The notes under the pieces are model-generated. The model ran no database searches. It was not told the origin of the DNA and was given only the letters and a program-made list of their open reading frames with translations. A DNA stretch of 64,000 nucleotides from Thalassobaculum fulvum (GTDB lineage Bacteria; Pseudomonadota; Alphaproteobacteria; Thalassobaculales; Thalassobaculaceae), in the NCBI RefSeq assembly GCF_014652915.1, contig NZ_BMZS01000011.1, forward strand, positions 232,395-296,394. The letters run 5' to 3'. The position numbers and the translations under genes were made by a program. Positions 33,840 through 42,774 of the stretch are shown in pieces. Numbering within the stretch: the first letter of the stretch is position 1; each line of letters begins with the position of its first letter.

Positions 33840-34544
33840 TTGGAAGAGACCCTCATTCGGCAACTGGACGACCTCACCACCCCGCATCTGGCCGATGGCT
33901 GCCTGCGCAGCGGCGTACCCGTCCGGTGCGGACCGTCGGCGTTGCGGCCGCTGACGGCGGCGATGCGGTGTGCCGGACGGGTGCGCCCGGTGCGCCATGT
34001 CGGCAGCATCGACGTCTATTTCGAGGCGCTCGAGCACGCCGCCCCGGGGGAGGTCATGGTGGTCGACAACGGCGGCCGGACCGACGAGGCGTGCATCGGC
34101 GACATCGTGGCGCTGGAGGTCCGCGACGCCGGGATCGCCGGGATGGTGATCTGGGGACTGCACCGCGACGCCGCGGAACTCATGGAGATCGGCTTCCCGG
34201 TGTTCAGCCTCGGCGCCCTGCCGACCGGGCCGCAGCGCCTGCACAGCCGGCCGGCCGACATGTTCGTGCGGGCCGGCGTCGGCGGTCACGCGGTCTCGGG
34301 GGAGGACGTCGTCGTGGCCGACGCCAACGGCGTGATCTTCCTGCCGGTCGACCGGCTGTCCGAGATCGTGACGGCCGCCACGGCCTATCGCGAGACCGAG
34401 GCGCGCCAGCTCCGGGCGATGCGCGACGGCCGGCCCTATCGCCGGCTGGTCCGCTTCGGCGACTACCTGGAGCGGCGCGGGCGCGAGCCGGGCTACGGGT
34501 TCCGCCAGCACCTCAAGGACATCGAGGCGGCGGGAGAGGTCTGA
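33840..34544 (+). CDS. RraA-like / HMG-aldolase family protein
   Basis: A 234-residue protein of the RraA-like superfamily. The metal/pyruvate-site region VVDNGGRTDEACIGDIVALEVRDAGIAG with LHRDAAEL downstream (about residues 75-115; Arg and Asp of the RD pair visible) matches 4-hydroxy-4-methyl-2-oxoglutarate aldolase / oxaloacetate decarboxylase relatives. True RraA RNase E inhibitors share the fold. The start is TTG 33840, with GGAGG eight bases upstream. Likely a catabolic enzyme under the divergent LysR regulator; a nitroreductase follows 70 bp downstream. Confidence 0.8.
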   Translation: MEETLIRQLDDLTTPHLADGCLRSGVPVRCGPSALRPLTAAMRCAGRVRPVRHVGSIDVYFEALEHAAPGEVMVVDNGGRTDEACIGDIVALEVRDAGIAGMVIWGLHRDAAELMEIGFPVFSLGALPTGPQRLHSRPADMFVRAGVGGHAVSGEDVVVADANGVIFLPVDRLSEIVTAATAYRETEARQLRAMRDGRPYRRLVRFGDYLERRGREPGYGFRQHLKDIEAAGEV

Positions 34545-34614
34545 GCGGCCGGCAACGGCGGCTGGTATCGGCCGGGGGCTTCGGACAGGATTGTCGGCGA
34601 CAACGGAGGAGCCG

Positions 34615-35454
34615 ATGACCGAAAAGACGATTGCCGACCTGATCGAGGACCGCTTCGGCCTGCCCACCGAGGACGGCCGGGACATGCCGGCGGCGGGCGA
34701 GCTGGCGGCGATCCTGCGGCACCGCAGCCACCGCCGCTACAAACCGGACCCGGTGCCGGACGAGCTGCTGCGGGTGGTGCTGGCGGCGGCGTTCTCCGCC
34801 CCGGCCAAATCCGACCTGCAGCAGTGCTCGGTGGTGGTGGTGAAGGATCCGGCGGTCCGGGCCCGGCTGAACGAGCTGGTGGCCAGCCAGGACTGGGTAC
34901 CGGGGGCACCGTCGCTGCTGGTGTTCTGCGGCGACAGCCGGCGCATCCGGCGGGTCGCGCAGGCCCGCGGCAAGCCATACCCGAACGGCCATCTCGACGC
35001 GTTCCTGAACTGCGCGGTCGACGCCGGCATCGTGCTCGCGACCTTCATCCGCGCGGCCGAGGCGGTCGGCCTCGGCTGCTGCCCGATCAGCGTGATCCGC
35101 GACCGCATCGAGGAGGTCGCGGACCTGCTCGGCCTGCCGGACCACGTGTTCCCGCTGGCCGGCATGGGGCTCGGCTGGCCGCGCGCCGAGGGCTGGATCA
35201 GCCTGCGCCTGCCGCCGTCGGTGACGGTGCACACCGACCGCTACGACGACGGCGACCTGCTGGCCGAGGTCGAGGCCTACGACCGCCGGCGCGACGCCCG
35301 CTTCAGCACTCCGCCGGAAAAGCAGCGCATGACCAAGGAATATGGAGTCGCCGAGTTCTACGGCTGGTCGGAAGACAAGGCTCGTCAGTATGCCGTGCCG
35401 CAGCGAAAGCAGCTCGCGCGGTTCCTGACCTCCAAAGGATTCGACCTCGATTGA
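34615..35454 (+). CDS. Nitroreductase-family flavoprotein
   Basis: A 279-residue FMN-dependent nitroreductase-fold protein. The N-terminal RSHRRYKPDPVP (about residues 37-48) is the typical FMN-binding opening; SAPAKSDLQQCS and the VGLGCCPISVIRD segment (about 150) are also family marks. ATG 34615 with GGAGGAGCC upstream is used. Substrate not predictable (nitro-compound, quinone or flavin). Follows the RraA-like gene on the same strand. Confidence 0.85.
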   Translation: MTEKTIADLIEDRFGLPTEDGRDMPAAGELAAILRHRSHRRYKPDPVPDELLRVVLAAAFSAPAKSDLQQCSVVVVKDPAVRARLNELVASQDWVPGAPSLLVFCGDSRRIRRVAQARGKPYPNGHLDAFLNCAVDAGIVLATFIRAAEAVGLGCCPISVIRDRIEEVADLLGLPDHVFPLAGMGLGWPRAEGWISLRLPPSVTVHTDRYDDGDLLAEVEAYDRRRDARFSTPPEKQRMTKEYGVAEFYGWSEDKARQYAVPQRKQLARFLTSKGFDLD

Positions 35455-35564
35455 TTCGCAACACTGCGGCGACGATGCGGCGACTCTCACGAGCTCGCGA
35501 GTATTGCGCTGCAACACGGGGAGATCGGAAAAATCCCTTCCCTTCGGCGGATGGATTACCTACC

Positions 35565-35581
35565 GTCTTGTCCGACAAGAC
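35565..35581. promoter_or_regulatory. Palindromic operator candidate upstream of the second Liv operon
   Basis: GTCTTGTCCGACAAGAC, 7-bp perfect arms with a 3-bp spacer, 79 bp before the binding-protein start. The core TTGTCCGACAA fits the TNGTNNNACNA pattern of FadR-subfamily GntR regulators. No such regulator gene is adjacent. Confidence 0.55.
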
Positions 35582-35659
35582 CGCAGCAAACGCGGCGTCG
35601 TCCGCCCTGCCGGTGATCGGTGCGGGCGGATACAGGGAACAAAGGGAAGGGAGGCTCTC

Positions 35660-36910
35660 ATGTTCTTTTCGCGCAAGGACGCGCGTGTCCTGACGTCGGC
35701 GGTCGCCGGCCTCGCGGCTCTCGGTTTCGCGAGTGCGGCCAGCGCCAAGGTCGACGGCGACACCATCATCCTCGGGTCGGCGATCTCGCTGACCGGCAAG
35801 TACTCGACCAACGGCATCCACGCCCAGAACGGCTACGAGCTGGCCGTGAAGATGATCAACGAGAACGGCGGCGTGAAGGTCGACGGCAAGACCTACAAGC
35901 TGAAGGTCGTCTACTACGACGACGAGTCGACCCCGGCGCGCGGCGCCCAGCTCGCCGAGCGGCTGATCAACCAGGACGGCGTCAAGTACATGCTCGGCCC
36001 GTACAGCTCGGGCCTGACCAAGGCGATCGCGCCGGTCACCGAGAAGTACAAGATCCCGATGGTCGAGGCCGAGGGCGCGTCGCGCTCGCTGTTCACCCAG
36101 GGCTACCGCTACATGTTCGCGGTGCTGTCGACGTCCGAACAGTACCTCGCCAGCTCGATCGCCCTGGCCGCCGAGATCGCCAAGGGCAACGGCAAGGACC
36201 CGTCCGACGTCAAGATCGCCATGGCGTTCGAGAACGATCCGTTCTCGCTCGACGTGCGGGCCGGCGTGGTCGACGACGCCAAGAAGTACGGCATGAAGAT
36301 CGTCATCGACGACAAGCTGCCGCGCGACCTGTCCGACATGACCGCGACCCTGACCAAGACCAAGGCGCTGAAGCCCGACCTGCTGGTGGTGTCCGGCCAC
36401 TCCAAGGGGGCCGCGACCGCCGCCCGGCAGATCGCCGAGCTGCGGATCGAGACGCCGATGGTGGCCATGACCCACTGCGAGGCGGCGAAGATCATCTCGC
36501 AGTTCGGCGCCGGCGCCACCGAGGGCATCCTGTGCCCGACCCAGTGGTCCGAGACGCTGAGCTACAAGGACGACCTGTTCGGGACCGCGGCCGACTACGA
36601 CGCGCTCTTCAAGAAGACCTACGACGGCTACAAGAACGTGCCGTACCAGGCGGCCCAGGCGACCGCCGCCGTGATGGTCTGGAAGGACGCGTTCGAGCGG
36701 GCCAACTCGTTCGATACCGAGAAGCTGCGCGACGCCCTGGCGGCGACCGACATGTCGACCTTCTACGGCAACATCAAGTTCTCGGAGGCCGGCAACAACA
36801 TCGCCAAGCCGATGGTGCTGCGGCAGATCCAGGACGGCGAGCTCAAGGTGGTCGCCCCGACCAAGTGGGCGTCCTCCGAGGTGCGGTATCCGCGCAAGCC
36901 GAGCTACTGA
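35660..36910 (+). CDS. Periplasmic substrate-binding protein, Liv/HAAT type (second set)
   Basis: A 416-residue HAAT-type binding protein. Residues 1-29 are a signal peptide with cleavage after SASA. The mature protein opens KVDGDTIILGSAISLTGKYS, then YYDDESTP and the ligand-contact region YSSGLTKAI. ATG 35660 is chosen with GGGAGGCTCTC upstream. First gene of a five-gene transporter; longer than the first-set protein and not its close copy. Substrate may be an amino acid, amide or aromatic acid. Confidence 0.9.
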   Translation: MFFSRKDARVLTSAVAGLAALGFASAASAKVDGDTIILGSAISLTGKYSTNGIHAQNGYELAVKMINENGGVKVDGKTYKLKVVYYDDESTPARGAQLAERLINQDGVKYMLGPYSSGLTKAIAPVTEKYKIPMVEAEGASRSLFTQGYRYMFAVLSTSEQYLASSIALAAEIAKGNGKDPSDVKIAMAFENDPFSLDVRAGVVDDAKKYGMKIVIDDKLPRDLSDMTATLTKTKALKPDLLVVSGHSKGAATAARQIAELRIETPMVAMTHCEAAKIISQFGAGATEGILCPTQWSETLSYKDDLFGTAADYDALFKKTYDGYKNVPYQAAQATAAVMVWKDAFERANSFDTEKLRDALAATDMSTFYGNIKFSEAGNNIAKPMVLRQIQDGELKVVAPTKWASSEVRYPRKPSY

Positions 36911-37054
36911 TCGGCGGGTGCCCGAGATCGTGAGCGCGAAGGCGGGGGGACCTGCGGTCCTCCCGTCGCCGCGCATTGGAACGGGGGGCGCCGGCCGCTG
37001 GACGGCGCGCCGGCGTCGCCGCCCCTCTGATTCCCTGCCGAGAACGGAAGGTCG

Positions 37055-37957
37055 ATGCTCGACAACCTCCAGATACTGATCGCGGCGCCTGCCCTCGCCG
37101 CCGATCTGCTGATCCAGGGCGTCTTCATCGGCGCGATCTTCGCGCTGGTGGCCTACGGGCTCGCCCTGGTCTGGGGCGTGATGAACGTGAAGAACCTGTG
37201 CCAGGGCGACTACGTGATCGTCGGCGGCTACATCGCCTACCTGATGGCGCAGTCCGGGATCAACCCGATCCTGGCGCTGCCGATCGCGTTCGTCCTGATG
37301 TTCATGTTCGGGTGGGTGGTCTACCTGGCGGTCATCCGCCGTGTGGTCGACCGCGACATGTTCACCTCGCTGCTGGCGACCTTCGGGCTGGCGCTGCTGA
37401 TCGCCCAGGTCCTCAACCTGATCTTCGGGCCGGAGGTGCGGACCGCCGAGGCCGGCTTCGGCACGTTCTTCATGGCCGACGGCCTGATCGCGATCCAGTG
37501 GGTCCGGCTGATCAGCCTCGGCCTCGCCGGGGCGCTGGCGCTCGGGATCGTGCTGTTCATGCGGCACAGCCGGATGGGCCGGGCGATCCGGGCGACCGCC
37601 CAGGACCCGCGGGCGGCCCGGGTGCTGGGCGTCAACACCGATCAGGTCTACGCCTTCACCTATGCGCTGAACGCCGCGATCTGCGGGGCCGCCGGGGTGC
37701 TGGTGTCGCTGATCTGGGTGATCCAGCCGTATTTCGGGATCGTCTACTCGATCCGGGCGTTCGTGATCGTGACCGCAGCCGGGCTCGGCAACCTGCCGGG
37801 CGTGATCCTGGCCGGCTTCGGGCTCGGGGTCGCCGAGAACATGTCGGCGTTCCTGCTCGGCGCCGAGTTCGCGGTCGCGGCGGTCGTCTCGATGCTGCTG
37901 ATCGTGCTGATCTACCGGCAGATCCAGCTCTACCGCGTGCGGCAGGTGGTTCGATGA
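37055..37957 (+). CDS. ABC transporter permease, LivH type (second set)
   Basis: A 300-residue permease with about eight helices. GAIFALVAYGLALVWGVMNVKNLCQGDY in parts (FALVAYGLAL, MNVKNLCQGD) is the LivH N-terminal signature. SRMGRAIRATAQDPRAARVLGVN (about residue 172) is the cytoplasmic coupling loop. ATG 37055 follows GGAAGGTCG. It overlaps livM by an ATGA junction (37954-37957). Confidence 0.9.
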   Translation: MLDNLQILIAAPALAADLLIQGVFIGAIFALVAYGLALVWGVMNVKNLCQGDYVIVGGYIAYLMAQSGINPILALPIAFVLMFMFGWVVYLAVIRRVVDRDMFTSLLATFGLALLIAQVLNLIFGPEVRTAEAGFGTFFMADGLIAIQWVRLISLGLAGALALGIVLFMRHSRMGRAIRATAQDPRAARVLGVNTDQVYAFTYALNAAICGAAGVLVSLIWVIQPYFGIVYSIRAFVIVTAAGLGNLPGVILAGFGLGVAENMSAFLLGAEFAVAAVVSMLLIVLIYRQIQLYRVRQVVR

Positions 37958-39021
37958 CGAGCGCCCGGACGGACGGAGTCATCTACGCCGGGCTGATCGC
38001 CTTCGGCATCGTCGGGCCGCTGCTGTTCCCCGGCTACACCAACCAGATCGCCATCATGTGGCTGATGGTCCTGATGGCCTCGACCTGGGACGTCATGGGC
38101 GGCCAGACCGGCTACAACTCGCTCGGCAACATCGCGTTCTTCGGGATCGGCATGTACGCTTCGGCGGTCGTCCAGATCGCGCTGTTCTACGATGTCGGCG
38201 AGTACACGGCGGCGTTCGGGGCGATCAAGGTCGAGTTCACCGACGCCCAGTACTTCACCGGCCTGGCGCTCGGCCTCGGGCTGGCGGGCGTGATCGCGGC
38301 GATCGTCTCGGTGCTGGTCGGGTTGTGCGTGTTCGGCCTGCGCGGGCCGTACTTCGCGATCGGCACGCTCGGCGTCGCGGTGGCGATGGCCGAGCTGATC
38401 AGCGGCTGGAACTACGTGGGCGGCGGCGGCGGCATCTCGATGCCGGTGTTCCCGGGCGAGGCCGGCGCCTCCAGCCTGGCGTTCTACGCCATGTTCTTCG
38501 TGCTGGCGATCGTCGCCCACCTGTTCCTGCGCTGGCTGTACTCGACGCAGTTCGGGCTCGCCCTCAACGCCATCCGCGACGACGAGGACAAGGCCGAGGC
38601 GATGGGGCTGCACACCCTGCGCTACAAGCTGATCGCCTGGGCGATCGCGGCGTTCTTCATGGGGATCGCCGGTGCCGTGTTCGGCAACATGATCGGCTTC
38701 ATCGAGCCGCTGGAGGTGGCGTTCCCGACCACCACTTTCGGAATCTTCATGGTCGCCATGGCGCTGCTGGGCGGCAAGGGAACGCTCTGGGGACCGGTGC
38801 TGGGGGCGATCCTGTTCCACGTCGTGAAGGAGCTGACCTGGACCTACCTGCTGGACTGGCAGTGGGTGGCGCTCGGCGCGATCATCGTCGTCAACATCGT
38901 GTACTTCCAGCAGGGCATCCTGGGATGGGCGCAGGACAGGTGGCCGGCGGCCTTCGGCCTCAAGGTCGACGAGGGTGGCGACGACGCGACGCCGGCCGGC
39001 GCGCGGGAGGCTGCGGAATGA
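37954..39021 (+). CDS. ABC transporter permease, LivM type (second set)
   Basis: A 355-residue permease with about ten helices. It has GQTGYNSLGNIAFFGIGMY (about residue 50), GLRGPYFAIGTLG (about 128) and the loop TQFGLALNAIRDDEDKAEAMGL (about 200). The first set's LivM is 324 residues; this one has a longer polar C-tail. ATGA overlaps link it to livH before and livG after. Confidence 0.9.
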   Translation: MTSARTDGVIYAGLIAFGIVGPLLFPGYTNQIAIMWLMVLMASTWDVMGGQTGYNSLGNIAFFGIGMYASAVVQIALFYDVGEYTAAFGAIKVEFTDAQYFTGLALGLGLAGVIAAIVSVLVGLCVFGLRGPYFAIGTLGVAVAMAELISGWNYVGGGGGISMPVFPGEAGASSLAFYAMFFVLAIVAHLFLRWLYSTQFGLALNAIRDDEDKAEAMGLHTLRYKLIAWAIAAFFMGIAGAVFGNMIGFIEPLEVAFPTTTFGIFMVAMALLGGKGTLWGPVLGAILFHVVKELTWTYLLDWQWVALGAIIVVNIVYFQQGILGWAQDRWPAAFGLKVDEGGDDATPAGAREAAE

Positions 39022-39764
39022 CCAACATCATCGAGGTCCGCGGCGTCTCCAAGGCGTATGGTGGCGTCCATGCCAACACCGACATCTCGATCGACGTGCC
39101 GGCCGGCAAGATCACCGGGCTGATCGGCCCGAACGGGTCGGGCAAGACCACGCTGTTCAACTCGATCGTCGGCTATCACCCGATCGACACCGGGTCGATC
39201 AAGTTCGAGGGGCGGGAGATATCCCGGCTGCGGGTCCCGCAGATCGCCCGGCTCGGCATGCTGCGCACGTTCCAGCAGACCCGCATCTATTCGAAGATGA
39301 ACTGCCTGGACAACATGCAGATCTCGGTCAGCCACCGCGAGGAGAGCCTGGGCAGCATGTTCGCCCTGCGCGACCGCGGCGAGATCATCGACCGGGCCGA
39401 GCGGCTGCTGGAGTTCGTCGGCCTGTACGCCAAGCGACGGCTGATCTCGGGCGACCTCAGCTTCGGCCAGCAGAAGCTGCTGGAGTTCGCGATGGCGTTG
39501 ATGAACCAGCCCAAGGTGCTGCTGCTCGACGAGCCGACCGCCGGCATCAACCCGACCCTGATCAACGGGCTGATCGACCGGCTGAAACGGGCCAACCAGG
39601 AGCTCGGGGTCACCTTGTTCGTCATCGAGCACAACATGCGGGTGATCATGAACCTGGCCGAGCAGATCTCCTGCCTGGCGCACGGCCAGCTGCTGGCGAC
39701 CGGGTCGCCGGACGAGATCCAGAACGACCAGCGCGTGATCGACGCCTATCTGGGGGCGCACTGA
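39018..39764 (+). CDS. ABC transporter ATP-binding protein, LivG type (second set)
   Basis: A 248-residue ATPase with Walker A GPNGSGKTT, Q-loop RTFQQTR, signature LSFGQQKLLEFAMAL and Walker B LLLDEPTAG. The YLGAH end is typical of LivG. It overlaps livM by ATGA (39018-39021) and shares one base with livF (39764). Confidence 0.9.
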   Translation: MTNIIEVRGVSKAYGGVHANTDISIDVPAGKITGLIGPNGSGKTTLFNSIVGYHPIDTGSIKFEGREISRLRVPQIARLGMLRTFQQTRIYSKMNCLDNMQISVSHREESLGSMFALRDRGEIIDRAERLLEFVGLYAKRRLISGDLSFGQQKLLEFAMALMNQPKVLLLDEPTAGINPTLINGLIDRLKRANQELGVTLFVIEHNMRVIMNLAEQISCLAHGQLLATGSPDEIQNDQRVIDAYLGAH

Positions 39765-40642
39765 TGAGCGAGCAGACCCAAACCGGGGCCGCCGACCGCG
39801 GTGTCCGGGGCTACGGCGGCGGCGACGTCTCGACCGTCATCTCGGTCGAGGACGTGGTCCGGCAGGCCCAGGCCATCGCCCAGGACAGGCCGACGGCCGA
39901 GGCCCTACAGGCGATGGTCGAGGGCGAGACCTTCCTGTCGATCGAGGCGCTGCGGGCCGGGTACGGCAAGATGGAGATCCTGCACGACTTCGACCTGCGG
40001 GTCGGCAAGGGCCAGTCGCTGTGCCTGATCGGCCCGAACGGCGCCGGCAAGTCGACGGTGCTGCACTCGATCTTCGGCTTCACCAACATCTTCTCCGGCA
40101 CCGTCACCGTCGGCGGCCGCGACGTGACCCGGCTCAGCCCGCAGCAGAAGCTGAAGGCCGCCGGGGTCGCCTACATCCTGCAGGACAAGTCGGTGTTCCC
40201 GGGCATGACGGTCGAGGAGAACCTGCTGATGGGCGGGTTCCTCAAGGACAGCGTCGACCAGGCCAGGGAGGCCGCCGAGAAGGTGTTCGCCAAGTACGAC
40301 CGGCTCGCCGAACGCCGCAACAAGCCGGCCGGCGTGCTGTCGGGCGGCGAGCGGCGGCTGCTGGAGATCAGCCGGGCGCTGGTCATGGACCCGGAGGTGC
40401 TGCTGGTCGACGAGCCGTCGATCGGGCTGGAGCCGCGTTTCATCGACATGGTGTTCGAGATCCTCGACGACCTGCAGCGCGGCGAGGGCAAGACCATCGT
40501 CATGGTCGAGCAGAACGCCAAGAAGGGGCTGGAGTTCGCCGACATCGGCTACGTGCTGGTGTCCGGCGAGACCGCGCTCGCCGGCCGGGGCGAAGAGCTG
40601 CTGCAGAACCCGGAGGTCGGGCGGCTGTTCCTCGGCGGGTGA
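39764..40642 (+). CDS. ABC transporter ATP-binding protein, LivF type, with N-terminal extension
   Basis: A 292-residue LivF ATPase. Walker A is GPNGAGKST, signature LSGGERRLLEISRAL and Walker B LLVDEPSIG. About 55 residues precede the usual LivF start (FLSIEALRAGYG); they are Gly-rich at first, then helical (VEDVVRQAQAIAQDRPTAEALQAMVEGE). The first-set LivF (233 residues) lacks this. The TGATG overlap with livG supports the long start. The role of the extension is unknown. Ends the operon. Confidence 0.88.
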   Translation: MSEQTQTGAADRGVRGYGGGDVSTVISVEDVVRQAQAIAQDRPTAEALQAMVEGETFLSIEALRAGYGKMEILHDFDLRVGKGQSLCLIGPNGAGKSTVLHSIFGFTNIFSGTVTVGGRDVTRLSPQQKLKAAGVAYILQDKSVFPGMTVEENLLMGGFLKDSVDQAREAAEKVFAKYDRLAERRNKPAGVLSGGERRLLEISRALVMDPEVLLVDEPSIGLEPRFIDMVFEILDDLQRGEGKTIVMVEQNAKKGLEFADIGYVLVSGETALAGRGEELLQNPEVGRLFLGG

Positions 40643-40741
40643 GGGGTTCGGCGCCCGCCGGCCGCGCCCCAATGCGACCATGCGCGCTGCGACACACGAC
40701 GATGTGACACGCCCGTGATCGGGCTGACGGTGCTGTGAGCG

Positions 40742-40767
40742 GTAACCTTCCTGTCGCCGGCTATCTT
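40742..40767 (+). promoter_or_regulatory. Candidate ECF-sigma promoter of the bufferin operon
   Basis: GTAACC (40742-40747), a 16-bp gap, then TCTT (40764-40767), 35 bp before the DUF2282 start. GTAACC-type -35 boxes are used by some ECF sigma factors that control DUF2282/DUF692 operons. No sigma gene lies nearby. Assigned by eye. Confidence 0.4.
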
Positions 40768-40801
40768 TGGAAGTCGAACGACACGCCAACAGGAGGAACC
40801 G

Positions 40802-41098
40802 ATGAAGCGTCGTGACGTGAACGCCGTTCTGCTGGGCTCGCTGGTGACCGCACTGACCGCCGCCGCGGTCCAGGCCCCGGCCCTCGCCGCCGGCAAGGAG
40901 AAGTGCTACGGCGTCTCGCTCGCCGGCCAGAACGACTGCGCCGCCGGGCCGGGCACCACCTGCGCCGGCACCTCCAAGGTCGACTACCAGGGCAACGCCT
41001 GGAAGCTGGTCCCGAAGGGCACCTGCGAGGGCATGGAGCTGCCGGGCGGCCGCAAGGGCTCGCTGACCGCGCTGGAACGGGACGTCCCCAAGGGCTGA
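40802..41098 (+). CDS. bufA: Bufferin-type precursor peptide (DUF2282)
   Basis: A 98-residue secreted protein. Residues 1-30 form a signal peptide (KRRDVN, hydrophobic core, ALAA). The mature part has four Cys (35, 46, 54, 75) spaced as in DUF2282: [16 protein letters not shown] and the closing VPKGTCEGM. In bufferins an MNIO enzyme oxidises such Cys to thiooxazoles that bind copper. GGAGG precedes ATG 40802. The MNIO gene begins 4 bp after the stop. Confidence 0.88.
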   Translation: MKRRDVNAVLLGSLVTALTAAAVQAPALAAGKEKCYGVSLAGQNDCAAGPGTTCAGTSKVDYQGNAWKLVPKGTCEGMELPGGRKGSLTALERDVPKG

Positions 41099-41102
41099 GG
41101 CG

Positions 41103-42002
41103 ATGGCGGCAGCCGACATCGCGGACCGGTTCGGGCCGGACCCTGTCCCGGCCCGGGCCGGTGTCGGCCTGAAGCCGCAGCATGCGGCGGCCGTTCTCGG
41201 CGGCCGACCGGATGTCGGCTTCTTCGAGGTCCACGCCGAGAACTACATGGGGGCCGGCGGCCCGCCGCACCGGCTGCTGGAGGGGGTCCGCGACCGCTAT
41301 CCGCTGTCGGTGCACGGGGTCGGGATGTCGATCGGCGGGCCCGGACCGCTCGACCGCGCCCACCTCGCCCGGCTGCGGACGGTGGTCGACCGCTACCGCC
41401 CCGGCCTGGTGTCCGAGCACCTGGCGTGGTCGAGCCATGACGGGGCGTTCCTGAACGACCTGCTGCCGGTGCCGCTGACGGAAGCCACCCTGGACCGGGT
41501 GGCGGCGCATGTCGACGAGGTCCAGGACGCGCTCGGCCGGGCGATCCTGGTCGAGAACCCGTCGAGCTACCTGGCGTTCGCCGAGAGCACGATCCCGGAG
41601 ACCGAGTTCCTCGGCCGGCTGGCCGAGCGGACCGGCTGCGGCCTGCTGCTCGACGTCAACAACGTCCGGGTCTCGGCCACCAACCTCGGCTACGACCCGG
41701 TCGGCTATCTCGACGCCTTCCCGGTCGCGCACATCGGGGAGATCCACCTCGCCGGCTACGACGAGGAGGTCGAGGCCGATGGAGGCCGGCTGCTGATCGA
41801 CGCGCACGGCAGCCCGGTGCGGCCCGATGTCTGGCCGCTGTTCCGCCACGCGCTGGCCCTGGCCGGTCCGGTGCCGACCCTCATCGAGTGGGACAATGCG
41901 GTTCCGGACTGGCCGGTCCTGCATGCCGAGGCGCAGGCGGCCGACGCGGTCCTGGCCGGGTTCGTCGGCGGGCCGCGGCGGGCGGGAGCCGATCGTGGCT
42001 GA
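41103..42002 (+). CDS. bufB: MNIO enzyme (DUF692), bufferin maturase
   Basis: A 299-residue TIM-barrel multinuclear non-haem iron oxidase. Family marks: GVGLKPQH, FFEVHAENYM, SVHGVGMSIGG with its metal-binding His, LVSEHLAW, LVENPSSYL, LLLDVNNV and the metal-site His in GEIHLAGY. It modifies Cys of the BufA precursor in the cytoplasm. It starts 4 bp after bufA and overlaps bufC by 8 bp. Confidence 0.9.
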   Translation: MAAADIADRFGPDPVPARAGVGLKPQHAAAVLGGRPDVGFFEVHAENYMGAGGPPHRLLEGVRDRYPLSVHGVGMSIGGPGPLDRAHLARLRTVVDRYRPGLVSEHLAWSSHDGAFLNDLLPVPLTEATLDRVAAHVDEVQDALGRAILVENPSSYLAFAESTIPETEFLGRLAERTGCGLLLDVNNVRVSATNLGYDPVGYLDAFPVAHIGEIHLAGYDEEVEADGGRLLIDAHGSPVRPDVWPLFRHALALAGPVPTLIEWDNAVPDWPVLHAEAQAADAVLAGFVGGPRRAGADRG

Positions 42003-42774
42003 GGCGCTGGCGGGCTTCGCGGCGGCGGTCGTCGACCCGGGCCGTCCGGTTCCGGCCGGCCTGACGGCGCGCCCGGGCGCGGATCTCGGCCGGCGGCTGG
42101 CGGTGTACCGCAACAACGTGACCGTCGGGCTGGTCGATGCCCTGGCCGCCGGATTCCCGGTGACCGGGCGGCTGGTCGGCGAGGAATTCTTCCGGGCGAT
42201 GGCGCAGGTCTTCGTGGCCTGGAACCGACCGTCCTCGCCGATGATGTTCGAGTACGGCGCCGGGTTCGCGGATTTCATCGCCGGCTTCGCCCCGGCGGCG
42301 TCGGTGCCCTACCTGGCCGACGTGGCGGCGCTCGAGGCGGCGCGCACCGCCGCCTGGCACGCGGCCGAGGGACCGGCGTTGGCGGCGGCGGTGCTGGCGC
42401 GGCGGGTCGCCGGCTGGTCCGGCGAGGCGTTGCTGGCGGCCCGGGTGACGGCGCATCCGGCGACCCGGGTGGTGGCGAGCCGGTATCCGATCCGGTCGGT
42501 CTGGGCGGTCCACCAGGGCGACGACCCGGAGCCGGCGTTCGGCGGCCCGTGGCAGCCGGAGACGGCGCTGGTGACGCGGCCGGCCGGCGAGGTCAGGGTC
42601 CGGGCGCTGGATCCGGCCGCCGGCGCGTTCGCGGCCGCCCTGCTGGCTGGCGCGAGCGTCGGCGAGGCCGGGGCCGCGGCGCTCGACGAGGACGAGGGAT
42701 TCGAGGCCGGAACGGCCCTGGTGATGCTGGCCGACGCGGGCGCGATCGGCGACATGGAAGAGGCAAGAGGATGA
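41995..42774 (+). CDS. bufC: MNIO partner protein (DUF2063), BufC
   Basis: A 259-residue protein with the DUF2063 N-terminal domain: RRLAVYRNNVTVGLVDALAAGFPVTGRLVGEEFFRAMA (key YRNNV and FPVTGRLVG) around residues 33-70. Such partners bind the precursor leader and present it to the MNIO enzyme. The start is GTG 41995 with GGGAG upstream, overlapping bufB by 8 bp. It overlaps the DoxX gene by ATGA (42771-42774). Confidence 0.85.
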   Translation: MAEALAGFAAAVVDPGRPVPAGLTARPGADLGRRLAVYRNNVTVGLVDALAAGFPVTGRLVGEEFFRAMAQVFVAWNRPSSPMMFEYGAGFADFIAGFAPAASVPYLADVAALEAARTAAWHAAEGPALAAAVLARRVAGWSGEALLAARVTAHPATRVVASRYPIRSVWAVHQGDDPEPAFGGPWQPETALVTRPAGEVRVRALDPAAGAFAAALLAGASVGEAGAAALDEDEGFEAGTALVMLADAGAIGDMEEARG

